DNA of 64,000 nucleotides from Petunia secreta (Eukaryota; Streptophyta; Magnoliopsida; Solanales; Solanaceae), in assembly GCA_029990175.1 (NCBI GenBank), contig JARKIP010000035.1, forward strand, positions 35,230,001 to 35,294,000, written 5' to 3'. How positions within the stretch are numbered: position 1 is the stretch's first letter; each line of letters starts with the position of its first letter. Shown one piece after another: positions 20,881-32,499 of this stretch. The notes below the pieces were generated by a model, which saw nothing but the letters and a program-made list of their open reading frames with translations, was not told the origin of the DNA and did no database searches. The position numbers and the translations under genes were made by a program.

Positions 20881-23800
20881 ATGGCCAACGAAGGTCAAGA
20901 TTTCATTAAGGAGGCCTTGGCTAATCTTCTTGCCAAGATGGACCTCATGAACCAAAGAATTGATTCTCTTGAAAAAGGAGCCTCGAGTACTCAAGGTGAA
21001 CATGGGACCCCGAGTGTCCCAATTGAAAAGGGGACCCCGAGTGTCCAAATTGAGGCCGGTGAAGGCTCAAGTAGTCCTACTTTTACCCCGGAGCAAGTTG
21101 TTGAATTGCTCAATCAACAACGGGTGAAGGAGGACCGAGAGAGACTTGAACGTACGGGCATTCCCCGTATCTTGGACAATCCTCCAAGAAACTTTCCACT
21201 ACCAAGACCCGTCCGAAATGTGCAACCTCTTGAGCAAGTTGTTGAGGCTCAAGAAGGGGAGGAAGTTGATTATGATGACAATGTGTATGGGTTTGATGAT
21301 CACTTTCTACCAAGGCGAGCTATGAATTGGGGTCGAAATGTGGATCGGGGTAGAGGCCGAGGTCGAGGGCCACCCTTAGGATATGGAGGGAGGAATGTTA
21401 GAAGGGACTATGTTGCTTATGATGATCACCAAGGAGGCCAACCGGAGCCATTCCAAGGGGGTCGTGACAACAACAACAATCTTAATAGTGTGAAGCTCAC
21501 TATTCCTTCTTTCAAAGGAAGTAGTGACCCGGTGGAGTACATTGGTTGGAAATTGGCTATGGAGCGTATCTTTGACACCAATGATATGCCCGATGTGAAG
21601 AAGACCAAGTATGCAATATCCTCCTTTGAATCTTTTGCTTCTACTTGGTGGGAGTCGGTGAAGAGAAATAGAAGAAGGACGGGTATGGCTATTAATCTTA
21701 CTTGGGAAGAGTTGATCCGTGTGATGGATGAGAAGTACTTGACTAATCAATACCGGGTTGAACAACAAAGGCGTCTATATGATTTGAAGCAAGGTTACAA
21801 GTCGGTTGGTGAATATTTCAATGAATTTGAGCAAATCCGAATGATCCTTGACTTAGATGATGAAGACAATGAGACGGCCATGATCCGTTTAAAAGGGGGC
21901 TTGAACCGAGACATAGCTTCACAATTGAAGTTCCACAAATATGATGATCATTACAAGCTATGTGAAGATGCGGTTGAGGCCGAGAAATGGCTCAAGGAGG
22001 AGAAATCCCTCCGCTACAAGAGTAGCACTCCTACTCCAACAAGCAAACCAAAGGATTGGAAGCCTCCTACTACAAATGCAAGGTTCCCAAGTGCAGGTGG
22101 AACAAGTGGTGCAAATGCTACCAAGGATGTGAAGAAGCCGTTTGAGAAGAACACACCTAATGTGGGAGGTAACTCTAAAACTCAACTACATGCTCCTACT
22201 TCTTCTTCAATACAATGCCACAAGTGCAAGGGGTATGGTCACTTTGCTAGGGAATGTCCTACAAAGAGAACCATGATTGTTGTTGGCAATGAAGCATATG
22301 AGAAAGAGAGTGACTCGGAGGATGAGGGAGTAGAGGGAGTAGAGGGAGATGAGGGAGTAGAGGAGAATGATTTGCTTGATGATACGATGGAGGAGGAGGA
22401 TCCTCATACTTTCTTGGTTGTGAGACGGAGCCTAGGAGCTATGATTGTGGAAGATAGTGAAACCTTGCAAAGGGAAAATCTTTTCCATGCTAGGTGCCGG
22501 GTCAAAGATGTTGTTTGCTCTATGATAATTGATTCCGGAAGTTGTGCAAATGTAGTGAGTCAATCACTAGTGGCTCAATTGAAGTTAACTACCATGAAGC
22601 ATCCTAAACCTTACCGGTTACAATGGCTTAGTGAATGTGGAGAGCTTAAGGTGATGAAACAAGCCATGATCAAGTTTAGAATGGGTAGTTATGTTGATGA
22701 GCATTTGTTTGACGTTGTGCCTATGCAAGCATGCCACCTACTCTTAGGGAGGCCATGGCAATTCGATAGGCAAGTGGTGCATGAAGGTCGTGTCAACACT
22801 TACACGGTCAAACATGAAGGGAAGAGATTTGTGCTTAAACCTCTCACTCCTAAGCAAGTAAGTGATGATTACAAGAAAATGAAGGAGTTGAGGGAGGTGG
22901 CAAAGGCTAAGTCACTCATTGAGACTAGCCCTTTGTCCAAAAGCATGGTGGCAATCCCACCTACTTCATCTACCGGTGGCATGTGTGCCATGATGCAACC
23001 GGGCGAGCTCTTGAAAGGTAATGATGGCACCAAGTTTCTCCTATGCCTAGTGCACAAAGGTATGATCCTTAACTCTAATTGTGATTTTTCTTCTAGCCCT
23101 ATGCCTAGTGCTTTGAAAAATGTCTTGGAAAACTTTGGGGACATGTTCCCGGATGAGATGCCCGATGGCTTACCTCCCTTGAGAGGTATTGAACATCAAA
23201 TTGACTTTATTCCGGGCTCTCAAATCCCGAACAAGCCGGCCTATAGAAGCAATCCCGAGGATACAAGGGAGTTGCAAAAACAAGTTGATGACTTGCTTTC
23301 CAAAGGCTTGGTAAGGGAGAGTTTGAGTCCTTGTGCCGTACCGGTCATTCTTGTCCCAAAGAAAGACGGCACTTGGAGAATGTGCGTAGATTGCCGAGCC
23401 GTGAATAAGATAACGGTTAAGTACCGTCACCCTATTCCACGGCTTGATGATATGTTGGATGAATTGAGTGGGTCGTGTGTCTTTTCCAAAATCGACCTTA
23501 GGTCCGGTTACCATCAAATCCGGATGAAACCCGGGGATGAATGGAAAACCGCATTCAAGACCAAATTCGGTCTCTATGAATGGTTGGTGATGCCCTTCGG
23601 GCTTTCCAACGCACCTAGCACTTTCATGCGACTCATGAATCATGTTTTGAAGTCTTTTATCAACAAGTTTGTTGTTGTCTATTTTGATGATATCTTGATC
23701 TATAGTAAGACAATGGATGAACATGTTGACCACCTTAGGCAAGTGCTTGATGCTTTGAGAGCCGAAAAGCTCTATGCTAATTTCAAAAAGTGTGCCTTTG

Positions 23801-24301
23801 GTGTGGATAAGGTTGTCTTTCTTGGGTTTGTTGTGAGTGCCCAAGGAGTGGAGGTGGATGAGTCTAAGGTAGAGGCCATACGTGATTGGCCTACTCCTAC
23901 TACCGTGACTCAAGTGAGGAGCTTTCATGGTCTCGCAAGCTTTTATAGGCGATTTGTGAGAGACTTTAGCTCCATTGCCGCTCCACTCACCGAATTGGTG
24001 AAGAAAGACCAACCGTTTGTTTGGGGGGAGCCTCAAGAGAAGGCCTTCCATGAATTGAAAAGTAGGTTGAGTACCGCCCCTCTATTGCAATTGCCCGACT
24101 TCGGAAAGGCATTTGAGGTTGAGTGTGATGCCTCGGGGGTGGGAATCGGTGGTGTTTTAATGCAAGATAGCAAACCCATCGCCTACTTTAGTGAGAAATT
24201 GAAAGGGGCCTCCTTGAACTATTCTACATATGACAAGGAGTTGTATGCCCTTGTGAGAGCCCTTGCCCATTGGCAACACTATCTTTGGCCTCGTGAGTTT
24301 G
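20881..24301 (+). CDS. R7 gag-pol, piece 1: gag, protease, reverse transcriptase, start of RNase H
   Basis: First 1140 codons of a 1702-codon polyprotein starting at ATG 20881. Gag: coil (residues ~5-35), RGRGRGRG patch, capsid-like region from SVKLTIPSFKG, CCHC zinc knuckle from C446. Retropepsin IDSGSCANV with D551 and LLLGRPW. An acidic hinge (GVEGVEGDEGVEE) lies between zinc knuckle and protease. Reverse transcriptase covers about residues 770-980, with LVPKKDGTWRMCVDCRAVNK and YFDD at residue 934. RNase H begins at ECDASG. R8 then splits the frame within PREFVIKSD of RNase H. The frame is otherwise undamaged, so R7 was probably active when R8 arrived. Confidence 0.94.
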
Positions 24302-25118
24302 TGATGCAGGGAAAAATACGCGGAAGCAAACTATACGATAAACGAGCGGAAGCAAGTAAAAGATAACAAGAAATCAAGATTGGGAAGGCAAGAATTTAGA
24401 AGAAAGAAACGAATTCAATTCAATTACGTGGATTGAATTCAAGAGGGAGAAAGGGAAACTTGAACCTTACAATGGATCCAACTAGGTGTCGATCCCCATA
24501 GGTTCCAAGTACATAGATAATCGAAGCCTCGGGCTTCAAACCTCGAAGGGCTCGGCCTCTTCAATGTTCTCTCTTCTTTCTATTCAATGTCAAGACTAAC
24601 TTCTGAATGAAATGGCTAAGGGAAGCTTATATAGTTTTCCCATACATAAATGTGAAATGACTAAAAGCCCATAAGACAAGTTAGTGTAATAAAAGCACCT
24701 AGGGCTAGAATAGGAATTACACCACAAAAACAAGTCTTCAAATGGCCCGTAAGTAGGCGCCCCGCCTAGTTGCAGTGTAGGCCAAACAGGCGCCCCACCT
24801 CAGGAGTAGGCGCCCCACCACAATGAAGTAGGCGGTCCGCCTATTGCATAGGGGCGGTCCGCCCAGTGCAGGTCCAGAGAGGCTTCATCAAGTGGGCGGT
24901 CCGCCCTTCCAAAGAGGCGGTCCGCCCCTTCCTGGGAGTTCTTGAAATAGCTCAAAATGTGTCCCCCGAGCCTCTCCTTTGGTGCCTATGTGCTCCTCCC
25001 TCCTCGGCGCTCCAATGCATGATCTTCAAGACGTTTCCGGAGCCCTTGACTTGCGTTCCTTGTGCTCTTCAAGCTAGGTTCTTGATGGTTGTCGTTTAGG
25101 CCAATTTGCCCGGCATCA
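24302..25118 (-). repeat. R8 3' LTR
   Basis: 817 bp, TGATGCAGGG...CCGGCATCA in plus reading. AGGCGGTCCGCCT, GGGCGGTCCGCCC and AGGCGCCCCACCT palindromes lie at 24755-24925. A TATA-like tatatag is at about 24629. The minus-strand PPT lies at 25119-25130. Confidence 0.95.
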
Positions 25119-25202
25119 TCCTCCCCTTCTTGAAAGGATTTCGTCCTCGAAATCGAACCATCAAACCTACAATCAAAAACAAGCACAACAAAACTTCCTA
25201 CT

Positions 25203-28200
25203 TCACAAGTAGGTTAGCTTAACAAGAATAAGTGCAAGTGGTGTGGAAAACACACTCTTGTGATAGAGCCAAGCATCAATACCTATTAAAAAGCTTAAGT
25301 CCCCAAAGGAGACAACAAAGTCTTGGCTCGACAAGAACAAGCACTCATTTCCAAAACAAGCAAAGAGATCAAGGATATGCATGTAGCAATTAAATCCCCC
25401 ACGACCCCTAAGCCTATGACCAACATACCAAGCCTTCAAATCAATTTCATCACAAAGTGACACATTGGCTTTGGCATGCTCAACACTCAAGGTGTGCTCG
25501 ACATATGGGATGGAGTGAGTAAAATAGTTCAACTCCCAACTAACATCGACTACTCCACTCCCCTTCTTAAGAGCAGTCATACACACACCGAGAGGTACCT
25601 CCTCACCTCCCAAATCAACCCCAAGACAATCCCCCTTATTGGACAAACTCCAAAGGAAGGTCTCCAAAATAGGTCCTTCATCATTATAGTCCACACAACG
25701 AGGGCTAGGACTACTAGAAGATAGGTCAACATGACCAATACCAAGACCACTCTCCTCACTCGGAGTTCCAAACGTTGGATCATCCATAGAGCCTAACTTG
25801 ACAAACCATGGAGGTTCGACTCTACTATCGACCCTAGTCCGATACAATTCACCACCACAAATGAGATTGCCTTCAAACAATAGAAATGTAAAGGCATGCA
25901 CCTCAAATTCATGGTTACATAAAAGCATAGGATCAAGACTAGGTCCTTCACTCTCACTCAAGGAGTCATCGAAAATGAATCGATCCATCTCACACTCAAG
26001 AGACTCCTCAAGGTCAAATCCACCCTCACTACGACACATGAGACCACCATTATCAATTAAGCAATCAAAGGGAAGAATAAGATCATCATGCAATTCATCT
26101 TCTCCTTTATCAAATATAGGTGGGGTGTCATAACAAGGTTCACAATCAAGGTCAACTACGACATCTTCACTAAAGAGAGGTTCAATGAAAACCGAGCTCA
26201 CATCATGATGTGGCTTTTCAACCCTCTCAACTAGTGGTTCAATTTCACACACAAGTTGACCCGAAGGCTCTACACTAGTTGCAAACACATTGTACTCATG
26301 CAAATCATCAACTAGCCTAGAGTTTTCACAAACAACATTGCAAGACAAGGAAGTATTATGCTCAAGGATAGAAGAACTAACACATACCTTTGAGTCGCAC
26401 TCGGGCTCACTCAATGTACTTGAAGCATCATGGGTAGTTCCTTCACCTCGTAGCTCACATTTGGCTTCTCCTTCACCTTGTCTTTCCATCTCGGAACATG
26501 GTTGAGGCTCCATCGGCTTGCCTCCAAGAATACCTACACAAGTACTCTCACAAGTAGAAGAAAAAGGTAAAGGGTTAAGGTTAGAATAAGGGGTGTCCTC
26601 ACTCTTTTTTCCCTCTTTCTTTTCCCTCATTTTTCTTTCAAGGCTAGGTGTAGATTCGGGTGGTGACATTCCACTCACATCACTCAACACATCCTCTCCT
26701 TTTTCCACTCGAGGAATGTCACCGGTCACTCCCTTACTCCTCTCTATCTTTTGTCTCTCAAATTCGGGCGAATTGGGACGAGGCCCAAGAATACCCATAG
26801 CCGGAGTAGGTGGACTCTTCACGTCAACCCGGAATCTAGGACTAGGAGACTCATCTCTTGATGTCTCCTTTTTATTTGTTGGTGAACCACTCGGCTTTGG
26901 AAGTGGCTTCGGGCTCACCTTGTTGACATTTGCCAACTCTTTTGTAGCACTAGTCCCACCATTGCTTGTGTTTGTAGGACTTCTTGTTTGCACATTGTTG
27001 CCCATGGAATGAAGTTCTTGCTCCTTGCTCCTTTGCATAGCCAAAGAAAGGGCACTAGTAGGCACTCGGCTCTTTGCCCGGTAAGGCACAAAGTCATAGA
27101 CTCTTTGCCCTACGCCCACAAGATATGCACCCTTCACCACACTATATTGCACCCTCTTCCCCTCCAACCACGGCTCACCCATCCACACATCAACATGACG
27201 CATGGGATACACGTCACACCACACATAGCATCTATAACTCCCATGAGATATGAGTACCCGAGCCTCCTTAGAAACCCACACTCCATCATACTCATAAGGA
27301 TGCGCTAGCTTATGGCATGGTATCCTAAGCCTATCAACCAAAGAGGTGCTAATACAATTGGCATCGGTACCACCAATCTTGAGCAAGTATCCTCCAATAC
27401 CATCTACCTCAACAACGAACCTACATCTACCCAAGTTTTGTAGATTGGCATCCAAGTGAGAACTTGAACGCCCACAAGTGTCAACTCCGACAACTTGGGT
27501 CTTCCTTATCTCTCCACTAGTGGCAACACCACTAGAACATTCTCCTCTTCCCGTCACTCTCCCAACATTAGCAATGTTGTTGGAAGTCAAGGAAGGAACC
27601 TCGCTATGGAACCCATAAGTGCCTCTCGCCTTGGTCCCATAGCCCATAGTACTACTCCTACTACAACCATCCACGCCCCTCACGGCATACATCCCCTTTG
27701 TAGCAAAAGCAACACCATCTATCATACCACCCTCCACATGGGAATTAGAAGCATTAGGTCGCCTAGCGTACCTAGAAGATGCAAGCTTCTCCTTCCCCAT
27801 GGAACAACCACCACCACCTCCCATACTAATGGAAGGTCCTCTACTACTCCCTTGTACTCCATTAGCAACACTAAGAGAAGATGCATAAGAGTAACCCATA
27901 TGTTCAACATCGTCATCAACTCTATCTATGTCACTATCATGCTCTAATTCATCACAAGTAGAGTAAGTAGGATCAATGTACCTTGAAGCGTCACCATCCT
28001 CGGGTTCTTGACTAGAAGCATTAGATTCATCAAATTCATCTTCATGAGCTTCATAGTCGTCATCAACCTCTCGATCACCATAGTGAACCGCTTCATCATC
28101 ATAGGAGCCATGGTTTCCATCATCATAGTAATGGCCATCTTCACCCTCGTAGGAACCATAGTCTCCATCATCACCATACGAGTCATAACAACTCGCATCA

Positions 28201-28241
28201 TCCCCACATGAGCCATAATCTCCACAATCAACATCCGACAT
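25203..28241 (-). CDS. R8 X polyprotein with inactive protease-like domain
   Basis: 1012 codons from ATG 28241. The N-terminal ~110 residues are acidic and rich in Asp, Gly, Tyr and Ser (CGDYGSCGDD type), with no gag coil. A Gly/Ser patch (MGGGGGCSMG) follows. A retropepsin-like fold follows: FVVEVDGIGGYLLKIGGTDAN, CDVYPMRHVDVWMGEPWLEG. The catalytic triad position reads G-G-T, so it should be inactive. A linker with SPRFRVDV and MGILGPRPNSPEF leads to X: PHHDVSSVFIEPLFSEDVVVD, CYDTPPIFDKGEDEL, KKGSGVVDVSWELNY and the hydrophobic end DAWLYHKSVFSTPLALI. The stop at 25203 comes earlier than in R6, where the frame runs on to the PPT. Function unknown; a structural or regulatory role is only a guess. 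Confidence 0.88.
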   Translation of the reverse strand: MSDVDCGDYGSCGDDASCYDSYGDDGDYGSYEGEDGHYYDDGNHGSYDDEAVHYGDREVDDDYEAHEDEFDESNASSQEPEDGDASRYIDPTYSTCDELEHDSDIDRVDDDVEHMGYSYASSLSVANGVQGSSRGPSISMGGGGGCSMGKEKLASSRYARRPNASNSHVEGGMIDGVAFATKGMYAVRGVDGCSRSSTMGYGTKARGTYGFHSEVPSLTSNNIANVGRVTGRGECSSGVATSGEIRKTQVVGVDTCGRSSSHLDANLQNLGRCRFVVEVDGIGGYLLKIGGTDANCISTSLVDRLRIPCHKLAHPYEYDGVWVSKEARVLISHGSYRCYVWCDVYPMRHVDVWMGEPWLEGKRVQYSVVKGAYLVGVGQRVYDFVPYRAKSRVPTSALSLAMQRSKEQELHSMGNNVQTRSPTNTSNGGTSATKELANVNKVSPKPLPKPSGSPTNKKETSRDESPSPRFRVDVKSPPTPAMGILGPRPNSPEFERQKIERSKGVTGDIPRVEKGEDVLSDVSGMSPPESTPSLERKMREKKEGKKSEDTPYSNLNPLPFSSTCESTCVGILGGKPMEPQPCSEMERQGEGEAKCELRGEGTTHDASSTLSEPECDSKVCVSSSILEHNTSLSCNVVCENSRLVDDLHEYNVFATSVEPSGQLVCEIEPLVERVEKPHHDVSSVFIEPLFSEDVVVDLDCEPCYDTPPIFDKGEDELHDDLILPFDCLIDNGGLMCRSEGGFDLEESLECEMDRFIFDDSLSESEGPSLDPMLLCNHEFEVHAFTFLLFEGNLICGGELYRTRVDSRVEPPWFVKLGSMDDPTFGTPSEESGLGIGHVDLSSSSPSPRCVDYNDEGPILETFLWSLSNKGDCLGVDLGGEEVPLGVCMTALKKGSGVVDVSWELNYFTHSIPYVEHTLSVEHAKANVSLCDEIDLKAWYVGHRLRGRGGFNCYMHILDLFACFGNECLFLSSQDFVVSFGDLSFLIGIDAWLYHKSVFSTPLALILVKLTYL

Positions 28242-29188
28242 TGTTGCAACACCAAAGCACAAAACCTCCCGAAAGTCACTCCCTCACGTGTATCACTCAA
28301 TTTATGAACACTCAAGAGCGAGGCCTTTACAACTTGGGAACTAAGGTGATCACAACTAGTATGTCCAAATAAAAGTTCGGAATGGAGTTAATGAGACTCT
28401 ATGGGCGGACGGTTATTTAAAATGCGCACTTGAGGCCAAAGAAAGTTCTACGAATCTTCTTTGATTTCTAATCTCCTCTACGCACGATTACCTAATACGC
28501 TAAAGGATTAGTGTCAATTGAGTAGGCCAATTACCCTAGAAACACTAACCAAGAGGTACGGAAGCAAACGGGACACAAAAACCTACGAAAAAACTACCCG
28601 GACACACTTCAGGAAAAGGGGCGCCCCGCCTCTGTAAAAGGGGCGGTCCGCCCAGTGTGATTTCCAGAGAGCTGCAATAAAAGAGGCGGTCCGCCTCCCA
28701 CAGTGGGCGGTCCGCCTACTGCTCTTTCAGCAGCTTCGCAACACGCGTTTTTCTCTCGTTTTGCAACCAAAAATCCAACGTTTTCAACCCGATACACAAA
28801 ATTAATGATACCCAAAGGTGTATACAACTATATTAACCAATCCCCAATGGTTTTCAACCTCCAACAAACAACAACAAGCTTCGATTCAAGATTGAAGCGT
28901 TTTCAAGAAATTTCCAAACTTTGGGATTTAATTTTCGAAATTTTGATTCGTAACACCAAAACGTGATATATGGGTACCCAAACAACGGGAATACTATAAG
29001 GATTAAACCCCAATACTTTTTAACACTTGGGAATTCGATTCCAACCCGATCTACCAATTTTTTTCAACTTTTCAAGTTTTTCAATTTTTTTGTTTTTCTT
29101 CCTTTTCAAGAACAACAAGAACAATACAACAACAATACTAACATATGAAACAAGGAACGGGGGTTTGTAAGAACATAACCCGAGCCTT
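28242..29188 (-). other. R8 5' leader (untranslated)
   Basis: In element direction: post-PBS hairpin (about 29153-29185), A-rich tract (29050-29115), hairpin units with GGTACC (28780-29040), GGGCGGTCCGCCC-type palindromes (28617-28718), conserved block (28385-28490). No TGTAG/GTAC site precedes this ATG, unlike gag-type elements. Confidence 0.75.
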
Positions 29189-29200
29189 GCTCTGATACCA
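29189..29200 (-). other. R8 primer-binding site
   Basis: Minus strand TGGTATCAGAGC, two bases from the LTR. Confidence 0.9.
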
Positions 29201-29202
29201 AC

Positions 29203-30019
29203 TGATGCAGGGAAAAATACGCGGAAGCAAACTATACGATAAACGAGCGGAAGCAAGTAAAAGATAACAAGAAATCAAGATTGGGAAGGCAAGAATTTAG
29301 AAGAAAGAAACGAATTCAATTCAATTACGTGGATTGAATTCAAGAGGGAGAAAGGGAAACTTGAACCTTACAATGGATCCAACTAGGTGTCGATCCCCAT
29401 AGGTTCCAAGTACATAGATAATCGAAGCCTCGGGCTTCAAACCTCGAAGGGCTCGGCCTCTTCAATGTTCTCTCTTCTTTCTATTCAATGTCAAGACTAA
29501 CTTCTGAATGAAATGGCTAAGGGAAGCTTATATAGTTTTCCCATACATAAATGTGAAATGACTAAAAGCCCATAAGACAAGTTAGTGTAATAAAAGCACC
29601 TAGGGCTAGAATAGGAATTACACCACAAAAACAAGTCTTCAAATGGCCCGTAAGTAGGCGCCCCGCCTAGTTGCAGTGTAGGCCAAACAGGCGCCCCACC
29701 TCAGGAGTAGGCGCCCCACCACAATGAAGTAGGCGGTCCGCCTATTGCATAGGGGCGGTCCGCCCAGTGCAGGTCCAGAGAGGCTTCATCAAGTGGGCGG
29801 TCCGCCCTTCCAAAGAGGCGGTCCGCCCCTTCCTGGGAGTTCTTGAAATAGCTCAAAATGTGTCCCCCGAGCCTCTCCTTTGGTGCCTATGTGCTCCTCC
29901 CTCCTCGGCGCTCCAATGCATGATCTTCAAGACGTTTCCGGAGCCCTTGACTTGCGTTCCTTGTGCTCTTCAAGCTAGGTTCTTGATGGTTGTCGTTTAG
30001 GCCAATTTGCCCGGCATCA
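29203..30019 (-). repeat. R8 5' LTR
   Basis: 817 bp, the same sequence as 24302-25118 by eye (constant offset 4901). Palindromes at 29656-29826. U3 and U5 resemble the R15 LTR, except that R15 has GCGATCGC palindromes instead. Confidence 0.95.
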
Positions 30020-30024
30020 GTTTG

Positions 30025-31712
30025 TAATCAAGAGTGACCATGAGTCACTCAAGCATTTGAGAGGCCAAGAGAAGCTCAATAAGAGACATGCCAAGTGGGT
30101 TGAATTCATTGAGTCCTTTCCCTATGTGATTCAATATAAGAAAGGGAAGGACAATGTTGTGGCGGATGCGCTTTCGAGAAAGTTTGCTCTAGCCACCACT
30201 CTCACCTCTAAGCTCATGGGTTTTGAGAGCATTAAATTGATGTATGCTCATGATCCAAAGCTAAAGAGTGTCCATGACGCTCTAGAGAAGGGGGAGAGAG
30301 TTGAAAAATACCAATGGGTTAAAGGTTATATCTTCAAAAATGGTAGAGTGTGCATTCCGGAGTCCTCTTGGAGGGAGTTGCTTGTGCAAGAGGCACATTG
30401 CGGGGGACTCATGGGACATTTTGGCACAAGAAAGACTTTGGCTATTCTTAAAGAACAATTTCATTGGCCAAAGATGGGGGTGCAAGTGGAAAAGTTTTGC
30501 AACAATTGCCTTGAGTGCAAGCGTGCTAAATCCAAAGCCCTCCCCCATGGGTTGTATACCCCTCTTCCCGTACCTACTAGTCCTTGGTTGGATATCTCAA
30601 TGGATTTTGTGATGGGATTACCTAGGACTAGGGGAGGCCATGATAGCATTTATGTTGTTGTGGATAGGTTCTCAAAGATGGCTCATTTCATTCCATGCAA
30701 GAAATGCGATGATGCCCAACATGTAGCTTCCTTGTTTGTTGAAAATGTTTTGAAGTTACATGGTGTGCCTCAAACTATAGTGAGTGATAGGGACACTAAG
30801 TTCCTAAGCCATTTTTGGCGAAGTTTATGGGGTGCTTTAGGCACCAAGCTCTTGTTCTCCACGTCCCACCACCCACAAACCGATGGGCAAACGGAAGTGG
30901 TAAACCGAACCTTGGGTGCTCTTCTTAGAGCCATGACCCGGGGTAAGGCCGGGACTTGGATTGATCGTTTACCTCTTATGGAGTTTGCCTACAATCGAAC
31001 CGTGCATAGAATGATTGGCATGACTCCATTCGAGTGTGTTTATGGTTTTAACCCCTTGATTCCCCTTGATCTAACCCCTTTGCCAAGGGAAATGGTTGTT
31101 AATTTTGAAGGTAAAGCTAGAGCGAAGGCAATGATGGAACTCCATGCAAAGGCAAAGAAGAATTTGGAGGAAGCCTATGCTAAGGTTGCTTCCAAGAAAA
31201 ACAAAGGACGCAAGAAGGTGGAACTCAAGAAGGGTGACTATGTGTGGGTGCACTTCCGGAAAGAAAGGTTTCCAAACCTTAGAAAAGGGAAGTTAGCACC
31301 CCGTGGTGATGGCCCATTCCAAGTGCTTTCAAAGATAAACAACAACGCCTATGTGGTCGACTTGCCAAGTGAGTATCAAGTTTCTAATACTTTTAATGTT
31401 TGTGACTTGGTTCCTTTGGATGTAGGTGATGATGCGGCCGTGGGTGATGATGCTTCAATTTCGAGGACGAAATCTTCTCAAGAAGGGGAGGATGATGAGA
31501 CCCAAACCCCCACAAGACCATTCACACGTAGTCAAGCCAAGGATGTCCAAGAAGCGCATTTACACTTGGTGAGGAAGGGCCTTAAAGAAGGAAGCGATTG
31601 GAAGCCGTTCCGGGTGCTCAAACTAGGCCTCACGCCTAAGGAAGAAGAGAACCCAGCAGAGCCAGGCGCCCCGCCTAGCCCAGGCGCCCCGCCTAGGGAG
31701 CTCACTGCCTAA
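30025..31712 (+). CDS. R7 gag-pol, piece 2: RNase H end, integrase, tail
   Basis: Continues R7 pol in frame after the R8 insertion (GTTTG, then taatcaag). RNase H ends with SDHESLKHLRGQEK. Integrase: zinc region with HCGGLMGHFG and CNNCLECKRAKSK, catalytic core DISMDF, SDRDTKF and GQTEVVNR (DD35E spacing as in R12), then the GPF module (PRGDGPFQV) and VSNTFNVCDLVP. No chromodomain. ISRTKSSQEGEDD lies over the PPT (31481-31492), and the last ~73 codons are inside the 3' LTR: TRPFTRSQAK, then GAPP repeats that are the translated palindromes. The stop is gcctaa at 31712. Confidence 0.94.
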
Positions 31713-31752
31713 GGCTCAGAAAATGCACCAGGCGCCCCACCTGGCTAGGCGA
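31493..31752 (+). repeat. R7 3' LTR, piece 1 (interrupted by R9)
   Basis: First 260 bases of the 843-bp LTR after the PPT. It breaks in the palindrome cluster at GGCGA (31748-31752) where R9 inserted. Confidence 0.92.
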
Positions 31753-32485
31753 TGATGCAGGGCAAATCGAGCCTAAGGCACTTACCATCAAGAACCGGGG
31801 TTGGAGGATGCAAGGGACGAGAGGTCAAGAGCATCGGAGATGAATTGAAGCCGTTCCGGAAGAACCAGGCTGAGGCGCCCCGCCTAGCCCAGGCGCCCCG
31901 CCTGGGAAGCTCACTGCCTAAGATTAAAATGGTGCACAGGCGCCCCGCCTGGCTAGGCCCCAGCCCAGGCGCCCCGCCTACCCCAGGCGCCCCGCCTAAA
32001 CCCAGGCGCCCCGCCTAGACTCAGCACAAGCCAGGCGCCCCTCCCAGCTTCAGGCGCCCCTCCCAGCGCGCAGATTTATTAGGCTTTTACTGTTTTGACC
32101 CTATGTGGTCTTTTATTCCTAAGCCTAAGTGTGGGCACTTTAGACCTTTTACTTAGTGTCTAAAAACATCTATAAATAGCTAGATAGCTAGTCTTATTCC
32201 TTAGCTAGTTTTGAAGATAGAATTGAGAAGATAGAATAGGCTTGGCCTTTCTTGTTGAAGCGTTGACTTCATGTATCTCTTACATTGAATCCATGGTGGA
32301 TCACCGCTAGTGTGAGTCCCGTTTAATGGTTCAAGTCTCTTCTCCCTTTTGAATCAATCTATGTGTTTAGTTGATTCATTCTTTTCTTCTAATTTCTGTT
32401 CTTCCCCTTCCCTTATTTCTTGTTATCTTATGATTATCGCTTCCGCATCATAGTTTATCGCTTCCGCCTAGTTTCCCCTACATCA
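31753..32485 (+). repeat. R9 5' LTR
   Basis: 733 bp, TGATGCAGGGC...CTACATCA. AGGCGCCCCGCCT and AGGCGCCCCTCCC palindromes at 31869-32070. TATA box tataaatag at 32171. Confidence 0.95.
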
Positions 32486-32487
32486 TT

Positions 32488-32499
32488 TGGTATTAGAGC
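32488..32499 (+). other. R9 primer-binding site (one mismatch)
   Basis: Reads TGGTATTAGAGC; the other elements have C at the seventh base. Priming may be weaker, or the change came after insertion. Confidence 0.85.

Larger units (their letters stand above)
24302..30019 (-). mobile_element. R8: complete non-autonomous X element
   Basis: 5718 bp, minus orientation, target duplication GTTTG (24297-24301 and 30020-30024) in R7 RNase H. Two 817-bp LTRs are identical by eye, so it is very young. It encodes only X with a degenerate protease-like region, and no gag zinc knuckle, RT or integrase. Confidence 0.95.

Noticed and set aside
23170..24051. Long antisense frame (293 codons) opposite R7 reverse transcriptase
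   Set aside because: Shadow of the conserved pol codons; similar antisense frames appear opposite each pol copy and are broken differently.
24302..24366. Apparent end of R7 pol with a basic tail running to 24366
   Set aside because: The last 21 codons are R8 LTR read by chance; true pol resumes at 30025 in frame.
24866..25099. 77-codon open frame present twice (also at 29767-30000)
   Set aside because: It is LTR sequence of R8, identical because the LTRs are identical, and it overlaps palindromes; no coding evidence.
31748..31752. R9 flanks read as lacking a target duplication
   Set aside because: GGCGA and GGCGC differ by one base, and the uninterrupted R7 5' LTR reads GGCGC, so a mutated duplication explains it.
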